A program made the translations under genes and the position numbers. Positions 13,533-28,845 of a DNA stretch of 64,000 bases are shown here, in pieces. Under the pieces are notes generated by a model, which was given only the letters and a program-made list of their open reading frames with translations, did no database searches and was not told the origin of the DNA. The stretch is from positions 496,001-560,000 of the forward strand of contig CAMPDV010000007.1 in NCBI GenBank assembly GCA_946699065.1, written 5' to 3'. How positions within the stretch are numbered: the stretch's first letter is position 1; every line of letters begins with the position of its first letter. The stretch comes from Loxodes magnus (lineage: Eukaryota > Ciliophora > Karyorelictea > Loxodida > Loxodidae).

Positions 13533-15872
13533 TCAGTACTTTTTTTATTAATCATTTTACTAGTAGATGATGCTTTGGCTATTCTACTAAATGTTTTGAA
13601 TGCTTTATAGTTATAATATCGCTTTTTAGATTTCTTCTTTTTTTAGTTCTACTAATCTTGAACTTTCACTTTAAATATTTTAAATTTTCTTTCCTTACTG
13701 ATTTAACTGGCTATTAAAGCTAGTGCATTGATTATTAAATATTTAAACTTGCTCTTGAAGATCTTACAGTAGTTTATTTAAGGTACTTTCAGTTGCTAGA
13801 TCTTGTTCTATTTTTTATAAAGCAGGTTAAAGTTGTTGATTGGAATTTTATAAAATTTATTAAAGGAATAATTAACTTCCTTAAGCATAGTTTCTTAATT
13901 AATCAGTTATTATTTTAAGAACTTCTCTTAAGTTTTATTACAGAGATTGGATTTTTTAAATGGGCTCTGTTAAATTATATTGCTTTTAAAGTTGAAACTA
14001 GATTTAGTCATCTTAGGCAGACTTAATAGTTTAAGACAGTTGACTAAGTAATTAATTGTCATTTTCTAAATTAGCAAGTTATTAATTAGTAATATTCTAA
14101 ATTTTCTATATCTCTTGACTTAATTTGTTCTCTAGATATTTGTTTTATAAAAGTAGATTCTAGAATTTCTACTATAGTTATTATTTCTCTTACGAAACTG
14201 CTTCTATTACATTTTTCAGTTCTTATATCTCTTTCTTAGAAGCTGCTTTTTCTTCTTTTTATTGATTCTCAATTATCATTAACTAATCTTTAAGTTGTTT
14301 TTCTTTAGCCTCACTTTGCCTACTCACTTAGATTAATTCCTCTTATTTTAGATTTAAATTATAATTCAATTAGTAAATTTATTATTATTGCTAATAGAAT
14401 TTATTTTCTAATTCTTCTTTCTGCTTTGAATTATTTAGGACTTTTTACTTTTATACTTCAATTAATTATTGCTATAATTTCAAAAAATTTTGATGATATT
14501 AATTTTTGTATTTTACCATATATTCCACCATCTCTTAGACATCTTAATTCTCTATAACAATCATTTCCGTTTATGATTTTAATATCTACTAAATATTGTT
14601 TTTTAGTTACTAAATCTAAAGCAGCTCTTTCTAAGTTTAGTCTAGTTATTAGACAAGTTAATTTTATCTTTAAGTGTTTTCTTGATTCAATTAAATGATT
14701 TGCTCATTTAAATTCTAAATTTTTACTTCTTAACTATCACACTTTCTCATTTAATCTGCATTTTATTTTTGAAGTTAATCAATTTAAATCAATTTTTCTT
14801 CTTTCTGTGCTTTTAGATCATTTATGAAATTTTAACTTAATTTAACTTCATTTTATAGTTGCTATATTGTTCATTCGTAGCTTCTATTATCTTTATTAGG
14901 CTATGTTTATTGAAATTTTTAACTTGTTTATAAAACATAAGGAATTCAATTTTGCTTTACATCTTATTATATTTCCTAATTCACCTATTATTTCTACTAA
15001 TCAAATATCTAAGTTTCTATCTTTTAACACTTTTATTATTGATTTTCTTTTATATCCTTTAAAGGTCTCTTTTGATCTATAAGTTAATGTTAATATTATT
15101 CTGCTGCTTTAGGCCCCATAAATTAGCTTTACATAAATTAATTTTAAGTTTAATATTTTGCTAATACTACATCTCTTTGTCCCTGATTCTTTGGCGTTTG
15201 TTATTAGAAAATTAATAAAAAGTTATTATTTTGTAATTTTTCATCCTATATCTAATCTAAGTAATTCTCAAATAAGTTGTTTAATATTTCTTGCTTGTTT
15301 GTATTATAAGCTCCTATTATTTATTATTTATCATGCCTATAAATTAATGAAATCTTTTCTAGAATTATCTTTTCATTTTCACTTAGATTTTCGCATTTTA
15401 TCTCTGTGTTTTTGTTCAGATTGAAATATCCAATCAACTAAAGCAATTTTTCTTAAAAGCAATCTAGCTACTTTGCTCTATCACATTATAATTACAAATT
15501 TTCCAATTTTTTTCTATAATTCTCATCTTTTTAGTTTAATTTTAGATATACTTCTACTACTTCTAGTTCCCACTATATTTATTTGACTAAATCATAGTCA
15601 GATCTTGGAAAAAGAAGATTTAGTGGATTTTCTCTATTTCTAATTTACAGAATAATCTAAATTATTTTTTTAAATTTTTATAAAATCTCATTCAAGTCAC
15701 TATTAGTGATTTTGCTTAGTTCTGCAAAATTTTAGTTCAGTTATTAAAGCATGCTTTAAAGTCTATCTGATATGATTTGGTAGATAGTGTATTATATTTG
15801 ATTCTAATCGCATAGAGAAATAGACTTTTAGATTTCTTCTTGAATAGAGATGAATTTTTCTTATTAAGCCAT
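13533..15872 (-). CDS. Coiled-coil paralog lacking the FW module
   Basis: From ATG 15872 a single frame of 780 codons (779 aa) runs to TGA 13533 without introns. Residues 1-230 align by eye with the N-terminus of the 1918-aa protein: IQYTIYQIISDRLQ versus IQYSIYQIISNRCQ, and RSDYDLVKQIQWELEVV versus RSDYDLTKQAQWDLDVL. The rest is Gln-rich coiled coil. It stops after a Lys-Lys-Tyr, with no FW domain and no CaaX box. TGA is read as Trp in two places (QNWIP, YEWTI). Either it is a naturally short paralog or its 3' half was lost. Same strand as, and 2.9 kb upstream of, its full-length relative, which suggests tandem duplication. Confidence 0.75.
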
Positions 15873-18374
15873 TTTATTAATTAAATAGTAAGGTAATATA
15901 ATATCTATTTATAAGAGAACTTAATTATTATATAACCTTTATTCTCATAATCACGCTATTTTGTTATTTCATTCCTTTAATTTAACTATCGCTATATTCT
16001 CTTTATTTCTTTAATAATTCAAATCTCAAGTGCTTTCTTTATAATTTTTTAGCAATTTTCATTAATAAATACCTTTATAAAGAAAAGAAAATGAACTTAG
16101 TTAAAGTTATTGAATAAACAAATCTAATCTTATTAAATAAAGGATACAGCTAATACACGCTCTTTATGAGATTTAGAGATTAAATAGTTCATTTATTATA
16201 AAAAAATTAAATGATACCATATCTTCATCAAACCAGATTACTTAGCATTAATAGCTTATTATCTCTTTTATTTTTATAATAATAACTTTAAGTCTATAAT
16301 AATTATAAAGATTAGCGAGAAAATTTAGTGGTATTTTTAAATCACAAACAATTAAAACTCCTTTATATAATAATTTTCTATTTGGATTATTTTTGGATAA
16401 ATATATTCTATTATAATATCTGCTATTTCAAATCTTTAGAATTATCTTAGCTGTAGATCCTTCTATCTCTTATTATTAGATATTCTGCTCCATTTTTACT
16501 CAATTTTATCTTAAAAGGGCGATAATTAAACTTAGCAGTTCTGAGTTGAAATTTAGATAATAATTTGCTTATTATTTTAATTAATTATTTAAATTATTGC
16601 AGTTAGATTATAAAGCTTCGCTTTTATTTGATAAGCGAAACTAAGAACATGATAGAAAAGGAAATTTGAATAAACTTATCATATTTAAATTGTAGCAAGA
16701 CAGAAATATTTGAGCAGTATTATAATGATTATCTATTAAAGCAAAAGGCTTTTAAATAAAGTTATAGTCATAATTTAGCAATAAGCTTAATTATACTCTA
16801 AATAGATTAATTACTTCAAGTTATTTATTTGTAATTTTTAACTTTCTATAACTAAAATTCAGATCAGCTTCTTTAAGCCTTTCTTATCTGATTATAATTA
16901 ATTCTATTACTAAGTCTAAGCTTGTAAGTATATTGATATTTTAGTCAGAAAATAAAGATATACAAAAGTGTATTAATTAAATTACCTAAAAATAAATAAA
17001 AGGTAAAATAAAGCCCTATCTTAATTTAGATAGCCCAACTTTTAATAAAAGAATAATCTTATAAGGTATCTAGCTTAATTAGATAAAAGCTAACTACCTA
17101 ATATGCTAGATTCTATTAGTGGAAGGTTATAAAGATTCCTTATAAATTTAATGATAATGATAATTAAAATCTCATAATCCTAGTTTAAATTAATAATACA
17201 AATATACAATTTTAAGTTATTCTGATAAAGGCTTTTATTTAAATAGAACTATTATTAACTTAAGCTATAATAATAGGAATCTAAGCATTATTTATATAGT
17301 TATTGGCTTATAATTATGCATCATTATAAATAATCAATTTTAGTGTTAAATAATTAAGTTAGTCAACTTTGAGCCTAGTTTTTGTGTTTGCAGCTGTTTT
17401 AGAAATATAATTTGGATTTATAAAGTGATTTTAAGTTTAAAAATGAATATTAGAAGCTAAAAGATGAAAATAGATTATTTTTAGTAATTTTATTAGGTGA
17501 AATATTATAAACTCTATTGCTAAGAAAAACAATAAATATTAAACATTTTTAACGAAGTCTTTGTTAAATAGACTTAATATAAAGAAACAAATCTTCTAAA
17601 TTTTATTTTGGTTCAGCTTAAATCTTCCAAAGTAATGCTTATTTAAAAGCGATTCTAAAAGCTAATAGATATAATTTAAAAATGCTAAGGATGAATAAGT
17701 ATATAGTATAAAAATAAGAAAGATATTGTAGAATCTAGATTCTTTATTAACGAATCTTCATCAATTAACTTTAATTGCTAGTTTTCATCGATATAAGGAG
17801 CACTTATATTAATAAAAATATTAAGAAATACCTGATTTTGAAGACATTTCTTAAAAATTAAATAATAGCAATCTTAAATGTTTTAAAATCTTAGAAATTG
17901 CTATAGCTTTTTAAATAGACTTAAGAAATTCCTTGTATTTAAAATTTTTCTCAATTTAACTTTAGTTCAAATAAAGGAAAAATTTTAACGAAATAGCTTA
18001 CAATTAATATATAAGGTAATCAGCATACTTTTATTATGCAGAGTTAAATTAAGATGTAAAATACTATGGATTTTACACTAACTAGCTCTTAAATAAAATT
18101 ATAACAAGAAGTAATCTCCAATTAAAAAAGTTTAGAATTTACTAATTCTATTGATAAGAGAATTATGTTAAAATGTGCTATTAATATAACTTCGTATAAA
18201 CCTAACTCTTCTTTAGTTTTGACTCCAGTAAAAGCCTAAAACATTTTTAGTGAAAATAAGAACTTGAGAATTATGAAATTTTCAAATTATTAAATAAATA
18301 ATATATTTAAAAAATTTATTAATTTAACTTAAATAGTAATTTAAAAATTTAAAATTAATAATCATAATCATTTA
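15873..18374. other. AT-rich stretch, nothing recognised
   Basis: No frame here shows conserved motifs or a clear shift in residue composition. A minus-strand frame near 18250 beginning MFQAFTGVKTKEELGL is weakly protein-like but cannot be supported further. Confidence 0.35.
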
Positions 18375-18536
18375 TTAGCTTGATTTCTACATTTGCTTGG
18401 TTGATAACGATTAATGTAAATTGTTTTAAAATTTCAAGGAATCATTTCACTCTTCACTAGGATCATCTTCTTCCATTAAAAACGGTTGGAGATAATTTAT
18501 CCCTTCTTAATCATAAGAATTTTAATCCAATCTCAT
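18375..18536 (-). CDS. Small acidic hypothetical protein
   Basis: From ATG 18536 the frame reads MRLDQNSYDQEGINYLQPFL followed by an acidic patch with EEDDPSEEW, where the Trp is a TGA. The first plausible end is TAA at 18375-18377 (53 aa); if that codon is read as Gln the frame would continue. Codon composition is distinctly protein-like compared with the flanks. No family is recognised, and it may be the 5' exon of a longer gene. Confidence 0.4.
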
Positions 18537-21185
18537 TAGATTAAAAAATTTAATAATGCTGAATGAAATATTTTTCAATTATCTTTAGAAAGGAAATTAT
18601 CCTTTAAATAAAAAAATAAAAAAGATGATATGAGAGATCTGTTAAATAAATAGAGAAAATGTAAGGAAAATTTAAAGTTATTAGTAAAAATAAAAATAAA
18701 TAATTAGAAGTTGGAAATATCGAAATATAAGCTATATTAAATAATAGCAAAAATAAATAATATCTTTTGCTGTTTTTACTTCAATACTAAATTTTTTTAA
18801 TAAAGGCTATTTAATTTAAGAAAATTTGCTGACTTATTTTAAATAATTTGGTGTATTGAAGAAAAATCGTGAAATGGTTAAATTTATTGATTTTAAAATA
18901 ATAGTAAAAGATATAATTTATTTTATTCATAAATATACTCTTATCATGTGTTTACTAACTATTTAATTTTCATACCTTATTTAATAAAAAACATTTTACT
19001 AAATTTCGAAAAAAAATTATTTATAACAAAAATAAAAAAAAGCCAAATATAGTTTTTTTAAACTAATTAAAAGATATTAAATAATAAAAATTATTATTAA
19101 TTTATTTATTTTAGTTTCTACTTTGTTAGAAACTTAAATTTATCATTCTAAGTAAATAAATTTTAGAAGGAGAACAAATTTTTTGAAGCTGGTATTAATA
19201 AAAATTATATTTAATTATTAAATGAGAAATAGCAGAATTAAAAAAATCCCAGTCAATTATTTATCTAATTATATAGATATTTATTAGGAATGCTTAAATT
19301 TAAGTTACTTTATTAGTAAAAAATTAATTTATCTCAATTGAAATAAAATTTCATCTGAATTTTGATCAAATTTTCTAGCTTCATACTCTATCATGCTACA
19401 TTAATTTATTGAATTAAAAATTACCTTATCTCCTTTATCTGAGCCTTATTGTTTAAAAATTTCAGCAGCTTTTAATTAAGATATTTTGCTTATCTTGATA
19501 TATATTTTATCTTAAATTAAATATTCATATATCTATAACAAAAAAACAAAATTTATAATTGCTCGCATTATATATAGGAATGTAGAATCATTTTACATAA
19601 ATAAAATATAAATAGAACTATCTTAAGGATTATTTTAAGCTAAGTCTTTAAAAAACTTAATCTTATCGCAAAACTTCTAACTAAATTATAATAATTTTAA
19701 GATAAAGAAAGCCTTTTTTAATTAAATTTAAATAAATTTGTACATAATAAAAGCATATCTCACATTAAAATATAATAATTCTATAATTGCTTAAAGATTA
19801 TAATATGTTTTATAGAAATAGCTTTAAAATCTAATAATTATTTATGATTTTATTATTTTTATTATTTAGCATTTCAAAAATTATATGTTTATAATTCATC
19901 AGATAACTTAATTTAGTCTATGAAATTTTTAGCTTACAAAATGAAATTTAAGATTATTTTTTCTTTTCTATTTTTTTTAATGAAAGTGAGATATTTCTTT
20001 GGATATTCTTTCGTTTTATTTTACAAATAAAGTTTTTTTAATATCTGATTTATTTTATTTGATATTTTCCTTATTTCAGTTGTATATTCTATTTGATTTA
20101 AAAAATTTATTTTTAGTTTTTTCTTTAATAATAATTATTTATTTTATATATATTTGATTGTTATATTCAAATTTATATATCATCACCAAAAATATTTCCT
20201 AAAAGCACTATTATTTAAATGTACTCAGATTATATCTTCATTAGTTTAGATTCATATTAACTATTCATGTATAATTAAAATTCCCTTAGCATGTTGCTTT
20301 CCTCTCTTTTAAAAATTAATAAATTAATTGATTTTTAATAGCTGTAGTATACAATCTACTTAATGGTATCAACTTTAATAAAATAAGTTTATGTATTTTA
20401 AGATTAAAATTGTTAACTTATCTCAAAATGTCTATTCCTTTTAATTTTTACTTAGTTAATTTAAAAGTTTAAAAACCAGTGAAATTAAACATTTAATCTT
20501 TTATTATTAAAAATAAATCTTTTTTTAAGTTTTTATTGCTTCAAAAAGTAAAGTTTATTAAATTTACTTAGTTTAGTCTTATTAAGCGTCTTTTCTATAT
20601 TTATTTATCTTTATTTTTTCTTAGAAGTTGCTGTTTAGATTGTTATAGTCTTTTGTTAGTATTATATAGAATTTATTGAAACCATTCTAAGTTTACCAAT
20701 CTAAGTATCTTTATATAATACTTTAGTCTTGTTTTTGTTTTGTTTGCTTTTATTAAAAATTTTGGATAACTTAAATTATAAAAACTTTTTCCTATTAACT
20801 AAGTTACTAGATCTGTAAAAGTCTTTCAATAGATAAAGCTGGAAGAAGTAATTTAGAAAAAGAAGCTTAGTTTTATAAAGTAATATTAACTATTTGCTTT
20901 AGTATGCCACTTCATGATATTCTTTGATCTTATTTTATCTTAAAACTTAAACTAAGCCTCATCCATTAAATTATAGGCAACTTTATTTTCCTTTCTCTAG
21001 AAATAAGATTTAAATTTGAATTTCTTTTAAAAAAGTTTTGCTACATAAACATTTTAATTATTTGAGCCATTATAAATGTAAGTAGATTGGTTTAGTTTTA
21101 GCTTTAAAAGGATAATTTGCAGAGTTTAAGTTAAATAAGATAGTCTCTTATTAGTTGTTCAATTAATAAATAAAAAAATAAATTT
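18537..21185. other. AT-rich stretch, nothing recognised
   Basis: No conserved frame, RNA or repeat seen. The T-rich part from about 19980 to 20950 could hide a Gln-rich minus-strand frame, but nothing conserved is visible. Confidence 0.35.
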
Positions 21186-22945
<1,760 letters not shown>

Positions 22946-23039
22946 ATTTTAAGATTTTATTAATTTTTCATTAAATAACAATAATGGAGATTACAAGCAA
23001 AAATTAAAACTAAATCGCTTTCAATTAGCAATTTTGTAT

Positions 23040-23465
23040 TTAAAACAATTCTCTGAATATTTAAACCAATTCTTCAACCTTTTAAACAAGTAACTCCCTT
23101 TTAATCCTTTTAATCCTTTTAATAACTTAAATATTTATATAACATTCTCTTAATTAGTGCATCACTACATTTATTGGAGTAAAAGATAGATGCCTTTTGC
23201 CAGATCTATTAGCAATTTCTCTTTCTTCCTTCTATGATTTAATAACATTCTTACATTAGACACTGAAATAAAATCCTTTATCATTAATCAAATGTTAATA
23301 TATTTTAATATCTATTCTTAATTATGCTACCCATTTTCCATCTTAGTGTTCTTATTAAATTTTAACTGATTCAGTCAATAAAATACCTATATCATTCTAA
23401 ACAAACACTTAGACATATCATCTCTAGTCTAAGATTCTTCATCACCTCTTTATTTACGAAATAAT
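23040..23465 (-). CDS. Hypothetical protein upstream of the CDPK gene (start unresolved)
   Basis: One minus-strand frame over about 23450-23040 has clear protein character: GILLTESVKIQQEHQDGKW, then GFYFSVQCKNVIKS, then a helical basic tail. The first candidate stop is TAA 23040-23042; if read as Gln, the next in-frame TGA is at 22968-22970, only 22 nt before the kinase ATG. No in-frame ATG is visible, so a small 5' intron or an upstream start is likely. The family is not recognised. Same strand as the kinase and immediately upstream of it. Confidence 0.5.
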
Positions 23466-25489
23466 TAGGCTACTGAATGATTAAAATAGCTGTATTATAT
23501 AAGAGTATATAAATGCACATATAGCATGTATAATTTCAAGTGAATTGTATAAATAAAAATTAGATTAGGAATTTAACTAAATTAATAAAAAGTATTATAT
23601 TTGCTTAAAACTATCCCTATTATATGAGATACCTTTAACTATTTGTATTATATTTTATATCCCTTTCTATTATTATTTAAACTTGTTATGTTTAGGTTTT
23701 TTGGAGCTTAAGGAATAGACTTTATGATTTTGATTAATTAATCATATATATTGAAGAGAGAATTAGATTAGAATTTTGATTGGTGAGGTGATATTTTGGT
23801 AAAGTATAAAGAAATGTTCTTATAATGCCTTATTTTCCTCTTTTTAATGGTAAACGAGATGAATTATCTATTTACTCGAAGTTTGCATATCTTATAATTA
23901 TTTGAGATGAATATAAAATGAAGCTAGAGGAAATAATTTAAAGTGGATGTATTAAAGAAATATCATTCTTTCTATTATCCTTCTTGTTAAGTAAATTATA
24001 CATAATTTTTGGAACTAAGGTTTAAATTGTTTTCTTATTAATTCATCTTGCATAAGCTAAATTCTTTTATCTTACTTCAAGTATATTAATTTAAATTCAT
24101 ATTTAATAAAATTTCAAAAATTTAAATTAATAAAAGAAGAAATTTAATTAGCCCAATTTAAGGGAAGAATTATGAAGATTAGCCTATAAAGAATTCTTAT
24201 TATTTCATATTAAGAAGAATGTATTAAAATAAGCTTCAATATCTCTTGCATATATCAAATTTAGTTTATTATACATATACAATCAGATCTATACCTTAAT
24301 TTAAGCTTCTTACTAAAATAACCATACTTTTAGATTGATAGCTATATATAAATATAATACATATGATTATTAAATTTTACAAATCCAATCCCTAATTTAT
24401 TAGATGAATTTACAAATATAAAAAGAATTAAAGTATATACATTCAAATTAATAAGTATTAGTATGAATAAACTAAAATAGCCAATTTAGAGTTGCTATTT
24501 AGGCTTATTAGTATTGAGTACTTTGTAGACTATTATAACTGCTTCTTTTCCTTAGCTTAAATTAATTGTTCTAACCCATTTTTCTCTTTATTTCCTAATT
24601 ACTATTCAATCAATAGCCTTTTTATTTAATTTATCTATAAGAGGGTTAATATTCCTTAGTTATGCACTTCTTTATAAGTTTTATTAAATTTTCAAAAGGA
24701 AGGAGTTATCAATTGGTGTTTATATCTATAGATTCAAACTAACCATTGTGAAGTTAAGCTATGAAAGCTGATAATTTTAATTTTTGCTGATATAATTTAT
24801 AAAGGAAAGAGAATGAATAACTATGAGTGATGTATAAGCACTAAAATTAATAATAAATTAACTTATTTATAATTTATAAATCCTATCTATATCAAGTTAA
24901 GCTTATTAACTTAATCACATATTTTAGATTGAAGGATTATATAATCTATACACTTAACTTTAATACCAGTTTGAAGTTGAAATTTTAGAAATTAACTTAG
25001 AATTTTTCTATTAAAATTTAAGAATATATTTAACTAAAATATCTTAACTGAGATGATAATGACCCAAATTAATAAAATGAATATAAATTGAGAAGAATAT
25101 CAAGTTATAAATAAAAAAACTGTAAAATTAAATCTATGCCAAATCTGAGCTTATTGCTTTAAGCAAGATCCTGAACTTTATTTTTTTAATCTAAAACTTA
25201 GACCTGAATATTTTTTGGTTTTATAATTGTTTCTTTATGATGGCTTTTTAATGAGATTCAATAATTAAGGTTTAATAATAAAATAAAAAATAATAGTTAA
25301 CTATTAAATTGAGTAAAATATAAAGCTTCTGCTCTATGTTCAAATATTATTAATAACTTTAGAACTTCTTAAAGACTTTTTCTTTTATTCATGAACTTAA
25401 GAGAAATCGTTTTATATAAAATAGAAAATAATCAAATAGTAAATTATTGTTATGAAGAAATATTTTAAGATTTAATGTTTAAGGAGTGC
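23466..25489. other. AT-rich intergenic stretch
   Basis: Nothing recognised on either strand. Confidence 0.4.
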
Positions 25490-25949
25490 TCATTCAAAAT
25501 ATTTGCACATCATAATTTCTTTTTTCTTAAGTCCACAAGATTCATAGAATGGGATGTTTTCTTCGCTACAGGTCAAGATAACTTTGTAGCATTGTTTATC
25601 CTTTGCTATTCTCATGAGTTCTTACACCAAAAGTTTCCCTAATCCTTATCCACGGTATTTTTTAAGTACTGCTACGTCTTCAATATGTCCCTGTTTTCCA
25701 CCTTAATGTATAAATTTCTACTCTACAAATATAGTAGCAGTTCCTATTACGTTATCATTAGCATCTACCACCACAATCGTTTAATAGATTTATGAAGGCA
25801 TTTAAAGCCAAATCTCTGCATTTATAAAAATTACATTAGAACTCAGATTCAGATATATTTCCTACAGTAGTTAACTCCTCTAAGCACGTTAAAAATCCTT
25901 TTTTGTAGTCGTCTAATTCGAGTGGTCTAATCTTGTATTATTGCTACAT
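25490..25949 (-). CDS. GNA1: Glucosamine-6-phosphate N-acetyltransferase (GNA1 type)
   Basis: A 146-aa GNAT-fold enzyme, the usual size for GNA1, which makes N-acetylglucosamine-6-phosphate from glucosamine-6-phosphate and acetyl-CoA in the UDP-GlcNAc pathway. Recognised by the family-specific run VVVDANDNVIGTATIF, EQKFIHQGGKQGHIEDVAV (70-88), the acetyl-CoA loop RGQGLGK (93-99), CYKVILTCSEENIPFYE and a final FYESCGL block. A 19-nt intron (25816-25834) must be removed to join the N-terminal half to the catalytic core. The start MQQQYKIRPL uses TAG and TAA as Gln right after the ATG. Stop is TGA. Substrate assignment rests on motif similarity only; another small GNAT enzyme is less likely given the EQKFIHQ...GHIEDV signature. 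Confidence 0.9.
25816..25834 (-). other. 19-nt intron in GNA1 gene
   Basis: GTAATTTTTATAAATGCAG on the minus strand. Splicing changes the downstream frame so that the catalytic core becomes continuous with the N-terminal start. Confidence 0.8.
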
Positions 25950-26089
25950 GAGTTTAGGATTATTTTAAATAAAATTAGTGAAGAATAAACAAGCTCTTTT
26001 AATTGAAAACTCACTCAATGTTTTATTAGAATAATAACTAAAAAAAGGATTAGATAATAATAAAAGCTTCTTAGTAATTTAATTATTAA

Positions 26090-26470
26090 TTATAGCCAGT
26101 CTTAAATATAATCCTCATATAACCTAATTCTCTTTTTATACATTTCTATAATGCCCGAAGAACCTTTTTTCTCTAAAGTGAAGCTTTATCTTAATTTTAA
26201 TTTATCTTATTGATTATAAACGATCTTTTTAAGTCTAAAGTCTCTTATTTGCTTAATTGGATAGATATATACCTAATATCTAATTTTTATAATAGCTAAA
26301 GAATAAATATTAGCATCTTAAATTTTAATGTTTCATATTTCACTTAGATCTATTCTAACTAAATCTCCAAATCACCTCTTTCTACTATTACATAATCGAT
26401 TTATATCTCTTAAGTGGTAGCTTTGAATTGCATAAATAACCAATTTGTTATGAAAATCTAATTTCGAGTT
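26090..26470 (-). CDS. Possible hypothetical gene, frame uncertain
   Basis: Two overlapping minus-strand frames look protein-like. One starts MQFKATTQEIQIDYVIVERG; the other has no ATG but contains HNKLVIYAIQSYHLRDINR and IRDFRLKKIVYNQQDKLKL. They may be exons of one gene or one may be real and the other a shadow. No family is recognised. Upstream of, and on the same strand as, the acetyltransferase gene. Confidence 0.3.
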
Positions 26471-27550
26471 GCTTATTTTTAAATTAAAAAAAGGTTAAGA
26501 AATAAAAGAAATCCTTAAATCAAAAAAATTAAAATAAGATATAAGGAAAATAAAAGCTTAATATCAACATTTAAAACAAGTTAAGTAATAGAAATAATTA
26601 TGAAAGTTGGAGACAATAAAGTACTAAAACTCTTATTATTTAAATATAAATATACTATGATCTCTAGGAATTTTAATAATAGTTAATAAAAATATTATAC
26701 AAATCAAATAATTTATTCAATGCTATCTTGCGAAAAAATTATAAGAACAAGTTTATTATTTAATTCACAAGCTTGTCTTTAACTTAAAATATAATTAAAT
26801 TTGATAATAGAAGTTTGATTCTTTTAATTAGGACTTTTAAATTTAAGTTTTCTAATTTAAAAGAGCCAGAGTTAAATAAAAATAAAAGTCATAAGCTTAA
26901 TAGGGGACTATATATTCAATGAAAATAAAGCTAATTGAATTTTTACCTTAAATATAGAATAACAGCACGAAATCAAAAAATAAAATTTGCAAAAGATAAG
27001 CTGAAGAAATAAAACTGATTATTTATGGTATTTCTTGCTATTAATGCCTTATTCATTTATAAATATTTAAATTTTGCTAAAATTTTAGATTTAATGAGTC
27101 ATGCAATAATTATTTGCATAATTAAAATTATAAATGTAATTCTCTTTTAATAAGCAGGCATTCTTTCACTACAATTTTTATTTATTTATTTACAATTATT
27201 TATTTTATTCTTAATGCATATAAACCATTATTTTTAAAGTGAAGGGATTCAATTACACTTAATTTCAGATAATTAACTTTTATAATTAATACTTGAATAA
27301 AGATTAATTTAATGAAAAGTCTAGCAAATTTAAAGGAAATAAAAACGAAATTATGAAATGTTAAAACAGAAAGATCAAGTAATGAGATTTATAAACGTAT
27401 TTGATCTGCTCCTTTATAAAAGTACATAAACTAAATATTAACTAACTTAAAGCAGCTTTCGATTATTTTATGCTTATTTCCTTAGATTAATATTTAAAAA
27501 TTTAAAAAATTTAAGATTAAATTAAATCAAAATATTTGAAGAAATAAAAA
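26471..27550. other. AT-rich stretch, nothing recognised
   Basis: No conserved frame or repeat. Confidence 0.4.
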
Positions 27551-28845
27551 TCAGAAAATCAAACAATTCCCAGATGGTTTACCTTTCTTGTTTAGATCTA
27601 AAGCTTTCTATTTTAAAATCTTCTTAAGCTATTTATAACTAAAAATACTACTATTTGTTTATAAAATAACATCAACTAGATTATCGATTCCTAAATGGTT
27701 AGATCATCCTTCCTTTGCAAACTTTTAAAACAGCAAAATATCATCTCTTTTTTTCAATTTTTTGAATATTTTTGCTTCGTCATTATTTAGTTTCTTAATG
27801 AATATTTTATATTCAAATTTTAAAGGATCATTTAAACTAATAAAAGGATTTTCAACATTATAAGCATAAAACATACTTCCAAAAGTTGTATCATCAACTC
27901 TCAGATCTCAGGTATGCCTATATTTACCCGGTTTTCATTCTATCTTTAAAGTTAAATAAGGCTAGCAAGATTAATTAGGCATCAAAGATTAAATATTTAT
28001 CTTTTCTTTAAACTGATCTGTTTACACTATGCTTATATTATCTGGCCATTATTCTTATCCTACGTTTTAGATATTTCATTCTATTTTTTCCTTTTAGTCA
28101 GCAATATGCTCTTAAACATCTTCAACAAAGTTTATACAAACTTATGGTAATTTTTTAACATAAAAACTTAGTTTTAACTCATTTGAAATCTATATTTTTT
28201 TATCCAAAACAATTACAAAAGTTTAATTATATTGACTCTCTTGGAATTTTGTCAAATCTAGTTAAATTTTTAATAAAGAAAAAGATTTTTATACAATTGG
28301 ATCGCTGATTTAATGAAATTTTTAAGCTTCTTTTTAGTAAATACTGATTTAACTAGGTGCTCATATCGAATTTCCTGTATTCGTAGTTTTGCTAAATAAA
28401 GGCTTACAATTAAAATTCCTTTTTCGAGTCACAATAGAGATAGTTAAAGTTTTGGTTACATTCTATTTAACCCTGAATAATTTCTTACTTGATATTAATT
28501 TTAATTTTCTATTACTTATGACTAATTAACTCTCTCTTATAATAAATAAAAAGCTTTGCAATTATTATATTTTTCTATCTCCATTTCTAGTTTCTAGGTA
28601 AATTTCCCATAGAATTTATCACTTTGGCCATTTATTTTGCAATCCTAAAAAGATTTCAAAATACTTTATGAATAATTGATTTTCTTTTTTTCCTTAAGTT
28701 ATTAGCTTATTTCTTAAAACTACTGATATATTTGCTAATTTTTATCTTAAGCCTTTTTCTTTTACTCGCCTAGTATTCCTTACATGAAGTTAAAGCCTTG
28801 CTGAAATTAGTTAAGAATGTCTGGGTTAATTTAAAGGTTAGACAT
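27551..28845 (-). CDS. FW (NBR1-like) domain protein with CaaX box
   Basis: 420 aa from ATG 28845 to TGA 27551 after two 16-nt introns. Residues 1-119 are a Gln/Lys-rich helical segment. Residues 120-225 form an FW-like domain (TTNTGNSIWAPSQISIYQKE). About 235-330 is a canonical FW domain: IEWNIQNVGQEQWPDN, IEWKPGKYRHTWDLRVDD, FGSMFYAYNVENPF. The C-terminal 90 residues (FQKFAKEGWSNHLGIDNLVD) align with the 31-kb paralog. It ends GNCLIF directly before TGA, a CaaX box with Phe at the last position, which favours prenylation. Several FW tryptophans are encoded by TGA and others by TGG. Divergently oriented to its closest relative at 31322. Confidence 0.88.
28392..28407 (-). other. 16-nt intron, FW-domain position
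   Basis: GTAAGCCTTTATTTAG on the minus strand. It sits just before the Phe/Met-Lys/Gln-Ile strand of the first FW-like domain, the same position as introns of 17, 18, 18 and 19 nt in the four paralogs. Confidence 0.8.
28473..28488 (-). other. 16-nt intron, coil/FW boundary
   Basis: GTAAGAAATTATTCAG on the minus strand, at the junction between the N-terminal coil and the FW module. Same position and length as in the paralogs at 31700, 42214 and 51326. Confidence 0.8.
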
